This document shows positions 44,778 through 54,275 of a stretch of 56,293 nt of DNA, in pieces; position 1 is the first letter of the stretch; each line of letters starts with the position of its first letter. The stretch covers positions 1 to 56,293 of the forward strand of contig NZ_FMYL01000013.1 in the NCBI RefSeq assembly GCF_900096955.1, read 5' to 3'. Under the pieces are notes generated by a model that ran no database searches, was not told the DNA's origin, and worked only from the letters and a program-made list of their open reading frames with translations. The translations under genes were made by a program, and so were the position numbers. The stretch comes from Acinetobacter boissieri (GTDB lineage Bacteria > Pseudomonadota > Gammaproteobacteria > Pseudomonadales > Moraxellaceae).

Positions 44778-47345
44778 ATGCCCAAGCGCAGTTTTGGTCA
44801 AATCTATCGTAGATTATCAAGTAAAGTACTTGACCTAGTGGTTAAACCACGAGTTCTTGGAGATGTACCTACACTTCATATCGCAGAACAAGTGACACCT
44901 CAAAACAACGATATTAAAACTGTGGTGTGCTATGTTTTACAAACATATTCTAGAAGTAATGCTTTAGTACTTGACGGCGAAACACGGCGTTTAAAACTGC
45001 ATCCTGCACTTGAACCACTCCAACTCGAACAGCACCGAGAAAACACATCAGTCTTTTTTTTACAACATCAAGACACCAGTTATTTAGCAAAGCATAAGCA
45101 TGCCCTCCCCCCTAAGCTCGTGCGTTTAATTGACTTTATTGAAGCCAACCCAGATATCGATATTCAACTTATTCCTGTAACGGTTCTATGGGGACGCTCG
45201 CCGGACAAAGAAAACTCTTTATTTAAATTACTGTTTACCGATACATGGGCCACACCAAGCAAAGTCAAACAATTGGTCAATATTGGACTACATGGTCGGC
45301 AAACTTTTTTAGAATTTCACCATCAGCATTCTTTACGTGCACTTATTACCACAGCAAAACAAACTCATCCGAACCTTTCACCAGCAACGTATATTGTTAA
45401 TCATTTAAATCAATATCTTGACCGCCAACGTGAGGCAGTGCTTGGGCCCGATTTATCTGACCGCCGCAACGTCATTCAATCATTGATGAAATCACCCGAT
45501 TTAGAAGAATCTATTCGCCGTGAAAGTATTCGCAGTAAAATCAGCTTATTTGAAGCACAGCGCAGAGCAGTTGGATACATCAATGAAATCGTGTCTGATT
45601 ATTCTTACTCGACCATACGTTTTGGTGACATGGCACTGACTCGACTGTGGACACAACTCTATGACGGCGTTGAAGTACATAACTTTAATACAGTAAGAGA
45701 GTTAGCGAAAGACTACGAAATTATTTACACCCCATGCCATCGCAGTCATATCGACTATTTACTTTTATCTTACATTATTCATCGTCGTGGCCTCATGGTG
45801 CCGTATATTGCTGCAGGCGATAATTTAAATTTACCGTTGGTCGGTCAATTTCTACGTGGTGGTGGTGCCTTTTTTATTCGTCGTTCATTTCGTGGTAATG
45901 GACTATATACATCTGTTTTTAAAGAATATTTATATAGCATTGTCTCTCGAAATACGCCTTTAGAATATTTTATTGAAGGTGGTCGCTCTAGAACAGGCCG
46001 TCTACTGCCACCTAAAACGGGTATGCTGGCCATGACGGTACATAGCCACTTGCGTAACAAAGGTAAAAATAAACCAATTGTGTTTATTCCAACGTATATT
46101 GGCTATGAACGCCTTATGGAAGGCGCAACTTATATTGGCGAGCTACAAGGTAAACCTAAAGAAGCTGAGTCAGTTTTGGGCTTAATCAAAACCGTTCGTA
46201 AAATTGAGCGCATTTTTGGGCAAGTACACCTCAACTTTGGTGAGCCTGTGTTCTTAGATGACATGTTAAAACAGCACCAAGCAGATCATATTCGTATTGA
46301 AAAAAATGACGACCCTATTCCAACCGAAGTGTCTGAAGCGATTACCAGCTCTGCATATCAAATACTCGAGAAAATTAATAATGCTGTAGTGATTAACCCT
46401 GTCACATTATTATCACTCATTTTACTTTCAACAGAAAAACATACTGTCAGTGAAGAGTTGTTAATAAAACAGCTCAACACCTACCTCAGCATCGTTCGAG
46501 AAGTACCATACGATGAACGCACTGAAATCACTCCGTTTTCAGGTCAAAAAATTATTGAGCATGGTTTGAAACTCAAACTCATTCAGCGTGTACCGCATGC
46601 ACTCGGTGATATTATTGCGATCGCAGATGATCAAGCAGTACTACTGACGTACTTTAGAAATAATATTTTACATGCATTTATTTTGCCGTCTCTGATTGCT
46701 TCTTTGGTCGATTTAAACGGTGAAATTGCACGAACTGACCTTGTTAATGTCATGGTGACACTGTATCCATTTTTAAAAGCTGAGCTGTTTACAAAATGGG
46801 ACAGCACAACCCTTGCACCTGCAATTGAACAATATATAGATCAGCTAATTAAAGTAGGGATCATCAGCACAGATGACAATATTCATCTGATCAGTCCAAA
46901 ACCGAATACAGAAACCCATGACCAGATTTTAATTTTGGCAGGCTCTGTCAAACAAAGTCTTGAACGCTACTACATGATTTTAGCGATTATTACGCAACGT
47001 GGTTCTGGAAATATTTCTGTCAAGCAAGTGGAAGATTTAGGCTATTTGCTCGGGCAACGCCTATCTGTACTGTACGAATACAACTCACCCGACTTTTTTG
47101 ATAAATCGCTCTTTCAAAGTTTCTTAAAAGTACTCACGCAAAAAGGCTATATTCGTGTACAACAAGGCCTAATTGAATTTGATCAATACTTAACTAAAAC
47201 AGCGCAATATGCCAATTTAGTGTTAGATGATACTAAGCTGAATATGCTCAAACACATTACTCAGTTTAGTGATACAGAGTTACAAGAAGCGCTGAGTGCT
47301 TTGGCCGCAGACAATGCCAAACGGCGCTCTCGCAAAAAAAAATAA
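44778..47345 (+). CDS. plsB: Glycerol-3-phosphate 1-O-acyltransferase
   Basis: The 855-residue inner-membrane enzyme adds the first acyl chain in phospholipid synthesis. I start it at the ATG of MPKRSFGQIYRRL (44778), where GAGGAG lies 7 bases upstream. A TTG at 44688 would add 30 residues unlike the family. Acyltransferase blocks are HX4D in PCHRSHIDYLLL (His near 321), AFFIRRSFRGNGLYTSVF, YFIEGGRSRTGRLLPPKTG, and FIPTYIGYERLMEG. The C-terminus ends in a very basic RRSRKKK tail. A strong terminator follows, so it is monocistronic. Confidence 0.95.
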   Translation: MPKRSFGQIYRRLSSKVLDLVVKPRVLGDVPTLHIAEQVTPQNNDIKTVVCYVLQTYSRSNALVLDGETRRLKLHPALEPLQLEQHRENTSVFFLQHQDTSYLAKHKHALPPKLVRLIDFIEANPDIDIQLIPVTVLWGRSPDKENSLFKLLFTDTWATPSKVKQLVNIGLHGRQTFLEFHHQHSLRALITTAKQTHPNLSPATYIVNHLNQYLDRQREAVLGPDLSDRRNVIQSLMKSPDLEESIRRESIRSKISLFEAQRRAVGYINEIVSDYSYSTIRFGDMALTRLWTQLYDGVEVHNFNTVRELAKDYEIIYTPCHRSHIDYLLLSYIIHRRGLMVPYIAAGDNLNLPLVGQFLRGGGAFFIRRSFRGNGLYTSVFKEYLYSIVSRNTPLEYFIEGGRSRTGRLLPPKTGMLAMTVHSHLRNKGKNKPIVFIPTYIGYERLMEGATYIGELQGKPKEAESVLGLIKTVRKIERIFGQVHLNFGEPVFLDDMLKQHQADHIRIEKNDDPIPTEVSEAITSSAYQILEKINNAVVINPVTLLSLILLSTEKHTVSEELLIKQLNTYLSIVREVPYDERTEITPFSGQKIIEHGLKLKLIQRVPHALGDIIAIADDQAVLLTYFRNNILHAFILPSLIASLVDLNGEIARTDLVNVMVTLYPFLKAELFTKWDSTTLAPAIEQYIDQLIKVGIISTDDNIHLISPKPNTETHDQILILAGSVKQSLERYYMILAIITQRGSGNISVKQVEDLGYLLGQRLSVLYEYNSPDFFDKSLFQSFLKVLTQKGYIRVQQGLIEFDQYLTKTAQYANLVLDDTKLNMLKHITQFSDTELQEALSALAADNAKRRSRKKK

Positions 47346-47357
47346 GCGTATTCAGCG

Positions 47358-47387
47358 ATAGGCACTCAAACATTGAGTGCCTATTTT
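47358..47387 (+). terminator. Rho-independent terminator of plsB
   Basis: ATAGGCACTCAA (47358-47369) pairs perfectly with TTGAGTGCCTAT (47373-47384) around a 3-base loop, followed by TTT. Confidence 0.85.
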
Positions 47388-47397
47388 ACATTTGGCA

Positions 47398-48195
47398 TTA
47401 TGCCTTTAATTGTTCTAAATACACATCAAAGCAATTTGGATGCTCAAACTCAAAGCCTAACTCCTGTAAATGTGTGGCATAAATTTTTTTACCTGTTTCA
47501 GCCATTGACTCATACTCAAGTAACGGCAGCCCACATTGTCTTTGGAACCACATTAAAACCTCATGTAATGGATACGGTTTTGAATCACTGACAATATAAT
47601 GCGACTTCATCAAATCTAATGTCGCCAAAACTGCCAAAAACCGTGCTAAATCGTTTATATGTATGCGATTAGTCCAATGTAATTGTTCATAGTACGTTGT
47701 GTTTTGAGCAAGTTTACGCATACGATTTATACTGGTGCCATAAATACCTGATGGCCGCACAATCACACAACGTTCCGCAAAAGCCTGAATATAAGCCTGT
47801 TCCATGTCATATAAAATTTGACCTTGTTCATCATTCACAGCCACAGCAGTATCATCATTTACCGTACCACCAACATGCCCGTTATACACACGCGTAGAAG
47901 ACACGACAATACAGCGCTGTATTGGGTGCTGATGCAAGGCCTGAATAATCGCTTTCGCACTATTCAAATACGTATCTTTATAGCTCTGTATACTACGTTC
48001 TTGAGGGCTTAATAAAATATACACACAATCAATCGAATCTAACCGACTTAAATCAATCTGAGCAACATCTTGGCATAAATGAGAAATATCTGTTTTTTTT
48101 GTACGACTGAGCGCAGTAATTTGGTGACCTTGTGCAAATAAATGTTTTGCAACACGCTGGGATGTTTTACCATAACCTATAAATAAAATATGCAT
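47398..48195 (-). CDS. NAD(P)-binding SDR/epimerase-like protein (YeeZ type)
   Basis: The 265-residue protein has an N-terminal Rossmann motif MHILFIGYGKTSQRVAKHLF, with the glycine loop GYGKTS, and extended-SDR features such as RCIVVSSTRVYNG and VRPSGIYG, where the usual YxxxK is not clear. This resembles YeeZ and related NAD-dependent epimerase-like proteins of unknown substrate. It is divergent from recG, with only 18 bases between the two start codons. It ends facing the plsB terminator. Confidence 0.8.
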   Translation of the reverse strand: MHILFIGYGKTSQRVAKHLFAQGHQITALSRTKKTDISHLCQDVAQIDLSRLDSIDCVYILLSPQERSIQSYKDTYLNSAKAIIQALHQHPIQRCIVVSSTRVYNGHVGGTVNDDTAVAVNDEQGQILYDMEQAYIQAFAERCVIVRPSGIYGTSINRMRKLAQNTTYYEQLHWTNRIHINDLARFLAVLATLDLMKSHYIVSDSKPYPLHEVLMWFQRQCGLPLLEYESMAETGKKIYATHLQELGFEFEHPNCFDVYLEQLKA

Positions 48196-48213
48196 GATAT
48201 GACCTAAAATAAT

Positions 48214-50253
48214 ATGGCTTTAATTCGTGACCTCAAAGGCGTGACCTCAACCGCTTGTAACCTATTGGAAAAGCTACATCTATTGACTACAGATGATCTG
48301 CTATTTCATTTACCTCGTGACTATGAAGATCGTAGCACGATTGTTGCCATGAACCAATTAAGCATTGGGCGAAGCTACCTGCTTGAAGGTGAAGTCAAAT
48401 CTGTTGATTTTCCACCAGGCAAACGCAAGTCTATGGCAGTACAGGTCCAAGATGAATTTGGCAAAGTCACATTACGCTTTTATCATATTTATAAAGCACT
48501 CACGGACAAACTAAATATTGGGCAACGTGTTCGCTTATTTGGTGAAGTACGTATTGGTGCGAGAGGTTTAGAACTCTATCACCCCGAAATACTCACATTA
48601 CAGCCTTTAAGCCGATACAGTCGCTTAACTGCTATTTACCCTAGTACTGAAGGGCTGAATCAAAAGAAACTAAGAGAATATATACAACTGGCTTTTGACT
48701 TACACAGCCATGATTTAACCGAGTTACTCCCTAAACAATTCAGCAAAGATTACGCACTAAAAGATGCATTATCATACATTCATCACCCACCCTTACAAGC
48801 CAATATGCAGCAGCTCATGCAAGGTCAACACCCTGCACAGCAAAGGCTTATTTTAGAAGAGCTAGTAAGTCATCAACTCAGCCTGCTGACCCGTAGAGCC
48901 TATGTACAGCACACAGCATCCGCACGATGTAAACCAAGCAAACAGCTGGCTAAAGCACTTTTGGCGACTTTGCCCTTTTCACTGACCAATGCACAGCAGC
49001 GCGTTTCCAAAGACATACTGAGTGACCTCACCCAAAATAAGCCCATGCTCAGATTGGTACAAGGTGATGTGGGTGCAGGAAAAACTTTGGTTGCAGCCGT
49101 TGCTGCCTGTCATGCACTAGAGTCAGGCTGGCAAGTGGCACTGATGGCACCTACTGAAATTTTAGCTGAACAACACTATCTTAATTTCAAACGTTGGTTA
49201 GAACCCTTAGGCATACATGTGTCTTGGCTATCTGGCAAACAAAAAGGCAAAGCACGCCAAATGGCCGAAGCCACCATACAACAAGGCATTGCTAAAATGG
49301 TGGTAGGCACACATGCCTTATTTCAAGACAGTATTAATTTTAAACAACTCGGCTTAGTCATTATTGATGAGCAACACCGCTTTGGTGTAGACCAGCGCCT
49401 TGCGCTTAGAGATAAAGGACCCAACCAAACCACACCGCATCAACTGATCATGACTGCTACCCCTATCCCCCGTACACTGGCCATGAGTGCTTATGGAGAC
49501 CTAGATACATCGGTGATTGATGAACTACCACCGGGACGTACGCCAATACACACTGTGACTGTGCCATTAGAGCGTAGAGAAGACGTTTTACAACGTATAG
49601 TGAATAACTGTACTGATGGCAAACAGGCCTATTGGGTCTGTACTTTGGTTGAGCAATCCGAAACCCTAGATGCGCAAGCTGCTGAAGCAACATATATAGA
49701 AATACAACAACGCTTTCCTGAACTGAATGTCGGCTTAGTACACGGTAAAATGAAAGCCAACGACAAACAAGCCGTGATGCAAGCATTTAAAAATAATGAA
49801 TTACAACTCCTCATTGCGACTACAGTCATAGAAGTCGGTGTAGATGTACCGAATGCAACCATTATGATTATTGAAAATGCAGAACGCTTAGGACTATCTC
49901 AGCTCCATCAGCTCAGAGGTCGTGTTGGGCGAGGTGCACAGGCCAGCTTTTGTGTCTTGCTCTATAAGAACCCACTTTCACAACACGGTCAAGAACGCCT
50001 CAGTATTTTAAAAGAAAGTAACGATGGCTTTGTGATTGCTGAAAAAGACCTACAAATTAGAGGCCCGGGCGAACTGCTTGGCACAAAACAAACGGGTGAC
50101 TTAGGCTTTAAAGTCGCTAACCTAGAAAGAGATCAATATCTCCTTAGCCAAGCACAACATATTGCACAGCAACTCATGCAACAAGACCCAAAAACAGTCG
50201 ATGCACTGCTCAACCGCTGGCTACCCAATGCCCCACGCTACGCTTATGTTTAG
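48214..50253 (+). CDS. recG: ATP-dependent DNA helicase RecG
   Basis: The 679-residue branch-migration helicase processes stalled forks and Holliday junctions. The N-terminal wedge domain (about 1-190) contains LLFHLPRDYEDRS and an OB-like fold. Helicase motifs are Walker A GDVGAGKT (about 285-292), APTEILAEQHY, IIDEQHRFGV (motif II), MTATPIPRTLAMSAYGDLD, and motif VI LHQLRGRVGRG. The C-terminal ALLNRWLPNAPRYAYV is short, as in Acinetobacter-sized RecG. It overlaps comF by 8 bases. Confidence 0.96.
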   Translation: MALIRDLKGVTSTACNLLEKLHLLTTDDLLFHLPRDYEDRSTIVAMNQLSIGRSYLLEGEVKSVDFPPGKRKSMAVQVQDEFGKVTLRFYHIYKALTDKLNIGQRVRLFGEVRIGARGLELYHPEILTLQPLSRYSRLTAIYPSTEGLNQKKLREYIQLAFDLHSHDLTELLPKQFSKDYALKDALSYIHHPPLQANMQQLMQGQHPAQQRLILEELVSHQLSLLTRRAYVQHTASARCKPSKQLAKALLATLPFSLTNAQQRVSKDILSDLTQNKPMLRLVQGDVGAGKTLVAAVAACHALESGWQVALMAPTEILAEQHYLNFKRWLEPLGIHVSWLSGKQKGKARQMAEATIQQGIAKMVVGTHALFQDSINFKQLGLVIIDEQHRFGVDQRLALRDKGPNQTTPHQLIMTATPIPRTLAMSAYGDLDTSVIDELPPGRTPIHTVTVPLERREDVLQRIVNNCTDGKQAYWVCTLVEQSETLDAQAAEATYIEIQQRFPELNVGLVHGKMKANDKQAVMQAFKNNELQLLIATTVIEVGVDVPNATIMIIENAERLGLSQLHQLRGRVGRGAQASFCVLLYKNPLSQHGQERLSILKESNDGFVIAEKDLQIRGPGELLGTKQTGDLGFKVANLERDQYLLSQAQHIAQQLMQQDPKTVDALLNRWLPNAPRYAYV

Positions 50254-50869
50254 TTCACTAATATCAAAACTTGGCACACTTAAACCATGTGTGCTATGTG
50301 AAAGTGCAAGCGTTAAAAATAAACTTAGCCTCTGTATAGACTGTTGGGAATATCTCAAAGTAGAGCCATTTCATATCATAAAACAAGATATTTCAATACT
50401 CGCAACAACACGCTACCAATATCCTATTAATAAACTTATTCAGAAATTTAAATACAACCATCAACTACAATATCTAAAGCTCTTTAGCGACCTACTCGAC
50501 CAACTTACAATACCCAATGTTCAAGCCATCGTCGCAATGCCAATTTCTATAACTCGCTTGCATGATCGAGGCTACAATCAAGCACAGTTACTGGCAAAAA
50601 TTATTGCAAAAAAGCATCGCCTACCTCTTTGGGAGCCCATTGAACGTATTAAAGAACACAGCCAAAAAGGGCAATCCCGTACTGAACGCCTCACCAATAA
50701 TATTCAACAACAATTTAGAATCAAAGACAAACAAGGCATAAAATACCGTCGTGTTTTGATTGTGGATGACGTTGTAACAACAGGCAGCTCTATTCAGGCC
50801 CTTAAACTCAGACTCGAACAAATCGGATGTAAACACATTCATGTCATTTGCATTGCAGCCGTAGAGTAA
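50246..50869 (+). CDS. comF: ComF family protein (phosphoribosyltransferase-like)
   Basis: The 207-residue form starts at the ATG at 50246 (MFSSLISKLGTLKPCVLCES), overlapping the recG stop by 8 bases; earlier in-frame ATGs lie inside recG. An N-terminal zinc-finger-like CxxC...CxxC (CVLCES and LCIDCW) is followed by a phosphoribosyltransferase fold with the PRPP loop VLIVDDVVTTGSSIQAL and the RGYNQAQLLAK block. ComF is needed for natural transformation in several Gram-negatives, probably in cytoplasmic handling of incoming ssDNA. With comEA elsewhere in the window this is a second competence-linked gene. Exact start is moderately sure. Confidence 0.88.
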   Translation: MFSSLISKLGTLKPCVLCESASVKNKLSLCIDCWEYLKVEPFHIIKQDISILATTRYQYPINKLIQKFKYNHQLQYLKLFSDLLDQLTIPNVQAIVAMPISITRLHDRGYNQAQLLAKIIAKKHRLPLWEPIERIKEHSQKGQSRTERLTNNIQQQFRIKDKQGIKYRRVLIVDDVVTTGSSIQALKLRLEQIGCKHIHVICIAAVE

Positions 50870-50871
50870 AA

Positions 50872-51456
50872 CTAGGGTACAATTTGATCTTGTATACCCC
50901 ACTTGGGTTCAGGTATTTGATAACTTTCAAACTGTGTAACTAAATTTTCAATTTGGTCTGACACACATAAAGCCGTAGCAAAACGTGATTGCGTAAATCC
51001 AGTGCGAACTGTCTGCTCAATCATGTCTAATAAAGGTTGATAGAATCCTTCAACATTCAAAAAACCACATGGTTTTGTATGTATGCCCAATTGCGCCCAT
51101 GTCCACTGCTCGAATATTTCCTCCAACGTACCTGCACCGCCAGGAAGTGTAATAAAGCCTTCAGCCAACTCAGACATTTTTAACTTACGCTCATGCATCG
51201 ACTCGACAATATACATTTCCGTGAGTCCTGTATGCGCAAGCTCCATCCCAACCAAAGCCTTTGGCATCACACCAACCACTCGCCCACCTGCTTGCAATGC
51301 ACTGTCTGCAACAGCACCCATCAAACCCGAACGGCCACCACCATACACCAAAGTTTTATCCTGCTCCGCCAAATAACGACCAGTCTTTTTGGCAGATTCA
51401 ATAAAGCAAGATTCAAGCCCTGGTTTAGAACCACAAAAAATTGCAATGGATTTCAT
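50872..51456 (-). CDS. LOG-family protein (TIGR00730; nucleotide 5'-monophosphate phosphoribohydrolase)
   Basis: The 194-residue protein has AIFCGSKPG at the start, YGGGRSGLMGAVADSAL, and the signature PGGAGTLEEIFEQWTWAQLG, which fits the PGGxGTxxE active-site motif. LOG proteins release free cytokinin bases or, in bacteria, cleave nucleotide monophosphates such as AMP. It converges with comF, with only 2 bases between stop codons. No terminator is obvious there. Confidence 0.9.
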   Translation of the reverse strand: MKSIAIFCGSKPGLESCFIESAKKTGRYLAEQDKTLVYGGGRSGLMGAVADSALQAGGRVVGVMPKALVGMELAHTGLTEMYIVESMHERKLKMSELAEGFITLPGGAGTLEEIFEQWTWAQLGIHTKPCGFLNVEGFYQPLLDMIEQTVRTGFTQSRFATALCVSDQIENLVTQFESYQIPEPKWGIQDQIVP

Positions 51457-51599
51457 AAAAACGACCTAATTATCTGTAATAATAAAATAAAGTGTGTATT
51501 TTTCACTCAAACAAGAAACTGAACACTGTTTTTAATCTCTTGCTTGACTAAAATACACACATCATTACAACCATTCTACTTTTAGGAGAACATGCTCCA

Positions 51600-52610
51600 A
51601 TGCTTGAAGCTTTTTATGCCACAGAGCGTGGTAGTTTGGAAGATGGCGCCATCAATGGTGGCTTTGATCTACACCCAGATTGGGTATGGGTAGACCTGAT
51701 TGCCCCATCTCAAGAAGAACAACAATGGGTCACAGATGCCTATCAACAAAACCTCCCAACACTCAAATCATTAGAAGATATTTCATCATCTGCACGTTTT
51801 TATCGAGATGATGATGGTGTGCTTCATGTAAGTACCTACTTTCTCACCAAAAATAGAAACTATCAAGCAGACAATGAACATGATGATGATGGCATTCTCG
51901 CCACAGTACAAACTGTTGCTTTTATTCTCAATCACGAACGTTTAATCACCTTGCGTGGTGAGAAATTATTGGCTTTTCGTGCATTTCGTTCACGTGCACG
52001 ACGTAACGACTATGACCGTGACTACAAAGATCCGATTTGGATTCTACTCGGTTTATTTGAAGCGAAACTCGATGAACTCGCAGATATTTTAGAAGATATT
52101 CACAAAGACTTAGAAAAGTATTCAACCGATGTGCTCAACAACCATCACCGAGAAAAACATCTCGACCTCGATGATATGATCACCCGCTTAGCACAACAAG
52201 AAGATATGCTGGGTAAAGCACAGCTTTGTTTAATTGATTTACGCCGTATTTTGACTTTTTTGTCTCGGCCACGTGCTTTAGGCAGTCACATTTATGACTC
52301 AGAAATTCGTGAAATGAGCGAAGATGTGCGTTCATTGGTCGAACATAACGCTTTCTTATTCCAAAAAGTACGTTTTTTAATGGATACCACATCAGGATTC
52401 ATTAATACTGAACAAAATGACACCATTCGACGCTTCTCTATTTTACCAAGCATGCTTGCGCCACCCATGCTCATTTCTAGCGTTTACGGTATGAATATTG
52501 AAGAACTTCCTTATGCACATAGCCCTGTAAGCTTAGTGATTGTCGGTGGGTTCTTATCCATTTCATTTATTGGCCCCTATTTTTACTTTAAATGGAAAAA
52601 ATGGATTTAA
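51600..52610 (+). CDS. corA: Magnesium/divalent cation transporter CorA family
   Basis: The 336-residue protein has a large N-terminal cytoplasmic domain rich in acidic helices (FEAKLDELADILEDIHKDLE), then two C-terminal transmembrane helices. The pore signature YGMN is intact in SSVYGMNIEELPYAHSP. It forms a pentameric Mg2+ channel in the inner membrane. AGGAG lies 11 bases upstream of the ATG; a nearer ATG, 7 bases before the start, is out of frame. A bidirectional terminator follows. Confidence 0.95.
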   Translation: MLEAFYATERGSLEDGAINGGFDLHPDWVWVDLIAPSQEEQQWVTDAYQQNLPTLKSLEDISSSARFYRDDDGVLHVSTYFLTKNRNYQADNEHDDDGILATVQTVAFILNHERLITLRGEKLLAFRAFRSRARRNDYDRDYKDPIWILLGLFEAKLDELADILEDIHKDLEKYSTDVLNNHHREKHLDLDDMITRLAQQEDMLGKAQLCLIDLRRILTFLSRPRALGSHIYDSEIREMSEDVRSLVEHNAFLFQKVRFLMDTTSGFINTEQNDTIRRFSILPSMLAPPMLISSVYGMNIEELPYAHSPVSLVIVGGFLSISFIGPYFYFKWKKWI

Positions 52611-52638
52611 AAAAAAGCATCTTAAAGATGCTTTTTTT
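52611..52638. terminator. Bidirectional terminator between corA and mlaB
   Basis: GCATC (52617-52621) pairs with GATGC (52627-52631) around TTAAA, extended by flanking A and T runs (AAAAAA before, TTTTTTT after). It ends corA and the mla operon. Confidence 0.85.
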
Positions 52639-52651
52639 CTATCAGAGTATT

Positions 52652-52951
52652 TTATGCAACCATATTGAGTTGATGCTCTAAATGACAAGACTCTATAATC
52701 TTTAACATTTTTTTTGGCACGGACTTAAATACCAAGTCATTCACATTTGGGACCTGACGTATCCACTGCACAAATACAGCAAGGACTAATGTATTACCAT
52801 GTTCTAAAGCAGATAAGTCAATCACAACGGGGAAAGAAGTTTGTTTCAAAATCGCTCCTAACCCTTGCTGATATACTTGTTCTGCATTGGTAAAATCTAT
52901 TTGGCCTTTTACCACCAAAGATTGATTCACCACATTCAATTCAGCACGCAT
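52652..52951 (-). CDS. mlaB: MlaB, STAS-domain subunit of the Mla lipid transporter
   Basis: The 99-residue STAS-domain protein has the pattern LVVKGQIDFTNAEQVYQQGL and VVIDLSALEHGNTLVLAVFVQW. MlaB is the small regulatory partner of the ATPase MlaF, needed for its stability. It is the last gene of the mla operon, 3 bases after mlaC. Sequence is divergent but length, position and STAS pattern agree. Confidence 0.9.
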   Translation of the reverse strand: MRAELNVVNQSLVVKGQIDFTNAEQVYQQGLGAILKQTSFPVVIDLSALEHGNTLVLAVFVQWIRQVPNVNDLVFKSVPKKMLKIIESCHLEHQLNMVA

Positions 52952-52954
52952 AAA

Positions 52955-53581
52955 TTACTTCTTCACTGCTGCACCAGCATCTGGTTGAAAACTTGCAATC
53001 GCTTTATCTAAATCACCACCCGAACGCTGAACACTAGAAGCAAACTGATTTCTAAACTGCAAACCTAAATCAATACCTGCAACATTGATATTACGAATTT
53101 TCCACTGACTATTGTTATCAGAAAGCTGAAAAGCTATCGGTGTTTTTTGGCCTTGATTAATAAAATCTAGCGTCACTATTTGATACGCACTTGCAGATGG
53201 TCTATATGGACGAATTGCATACGATTGATTTGAATATTTAGCCAAAGCAGAACCATAATTTTGGATCAAACTTTGACGTAAACTTTTTTCAAAATTTGCA
53301 CGCTGTTGTGGTGTGCTATTTTGTGGTGACGCATACGTTCCCATCACAATACGAGTAAAAGCTTGTACATCTACATATGGCTCTAAATTCTGCTTTAATA
53401 TTGCATCAATAGCCGCAGAGTTATTTTGTAGTTTACCATGCTCAGCCTTTAAGTGATTAATCAAGCCATCAGCGACTGTTTTAATAAAATCATTCGGTGC
53501 TTGAGCTGGCGCTGCCACAGCTGTTCCAATGCTCGCAACTAAAGCTGTTGCTACAAACATGTGTTTAAATATACTAGTCAA
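52955..53581 (-). CDS. mlaC: MlaC, periplasmic phospholipid-binding protein, TTG start
   Basis: The mature protein carries phospholipid between the outer-membrane lipoprotein MlaA and the inner-membrane MlaFEDB complex. The ATG reading from 53668 (237 residues) overlaps mlaD by 68 bases and has a non-secretory N-terminus. The TTG at 53581 has AGGAG 8 bases upstream and gives 208 residues with a signal peptide, (M)TSIFKHMFVATALVASIGT ending AVAA. A later ATG at 53560 is possible. MlaC blocks are VDVQAFTRIVMG and NVAGIDLGLQFRNQF. It lies 19 bases after mlaD. Confidence 0.92.
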   Translation of the reverse strand: MTSIFKHMFVATALVASIGTAVAAPAQAPNDFIKTVADGLINHLKAEHGKLQNNSAAIDAILKQNLEPYVDVQAFTRIVMGTYASPQNSTPQQRANFEKSLRQSLIQNYGSALAKYSNQSYAIRPYRPSASAYQIVTLDFINQGQKTPIAFQLSDNNSQWKIRNINVAGIDLGLQFRNQFASSVQRSGGDLDKAIASFQPDAGAAVKK

Positions 53582-53600
53582 AACATTTACTCCTAAAATA

Positions 53601-54275
53601 TTATTCAGCAAACGATGGTTGTGTATCTTTTGCAGCTTGTGTCGGTGCAGTGCCTGAACTACTGTCACTACTTGGGCTTGATTTACCCATCCCTGTTACA
53701 AACTTGCTAATTAAATCCTCAAGATCCATTGTACCTTGGGTATTATTAATACTTGAGTCAGGTTTTAAATAATTTACACCACCGCCTGGTACAATTTTCA
53801 AGTACTTCTCACCCAATAAACCATTGGTTGCAACCATAATATAAGCATCTGAATCTATATTTGTAATAGATTTCATGCTGTCTAACAGTTGTTTTTCCAT
53901 TTCTTTTTGTTTCTGAACATTCGCTTGCTGATAATCATCACCATAGCGTAATTCTTCTAATGAATCTTTTTCTACAGATTTTAATTGGTCAGGCGAAAAG
54001 GTGGTCAGATTTTTATCTAGTTCAAAAGTTACTTTTGCCAACCTTGATACAGGGTCTAAATTGATTTTATCTACACGTCCAATAGTCACACCACTCATCG
54101 TGACTTTAGCTCGATTTTTCAATCCATTCACATTATCAAAAGTCGCTGTCATTTGATACGTTGTACCTAAGCTCGTACCCGCTAAACCACTGACTTTCAT
54201 TGCTAAAAAAAATAATGCCAAACCAAAGATGATTACAAAAATACCTACGGTCAATTCACTCACACGAGCTTTCAT
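53601..54275 (-). CDS. mlaD: MlaD, MCE-domain substrate-binding subunit
   Basis: The 224-residue protein has one N-terminal transmembrane helix (about 8-30) and an MCE domain (about 38-120) with NVNGLKNRAKVTMSGVTIGRV. An insertion follows (about 90-145), which is longer than in E. coli MlaD (183 residues). NGLLGEKYLKIVPGGGVN completes the MCE core. A Ser/Pro/Thr-rich tail of about 30 residues ends the protein. It forms a hexameric ring channel for lipids. Its start shares one base with the mlaE stop. Confidence 0.94.
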   Translation of the reverse strand: MKARVSELTVGIFVIIFGLALFFLAMKVSGLAGTSLGTTYQMTATFDNVNGLKNRAKVTMSGVTIGRVDKINLDPVSRLAKVTFELDKNLTTFSPDQLKSVEKDSLEELRYGDDYQQANVQKQKEMEKQLLDSMKSITNIDSDAYIMVATNGLLGEKYLKIVPGGGVNYLKPDSSINNTQGTMDLEDLISKFVTGMGKSSPSSDSSSGTAPTQAAKDTQPSFAE

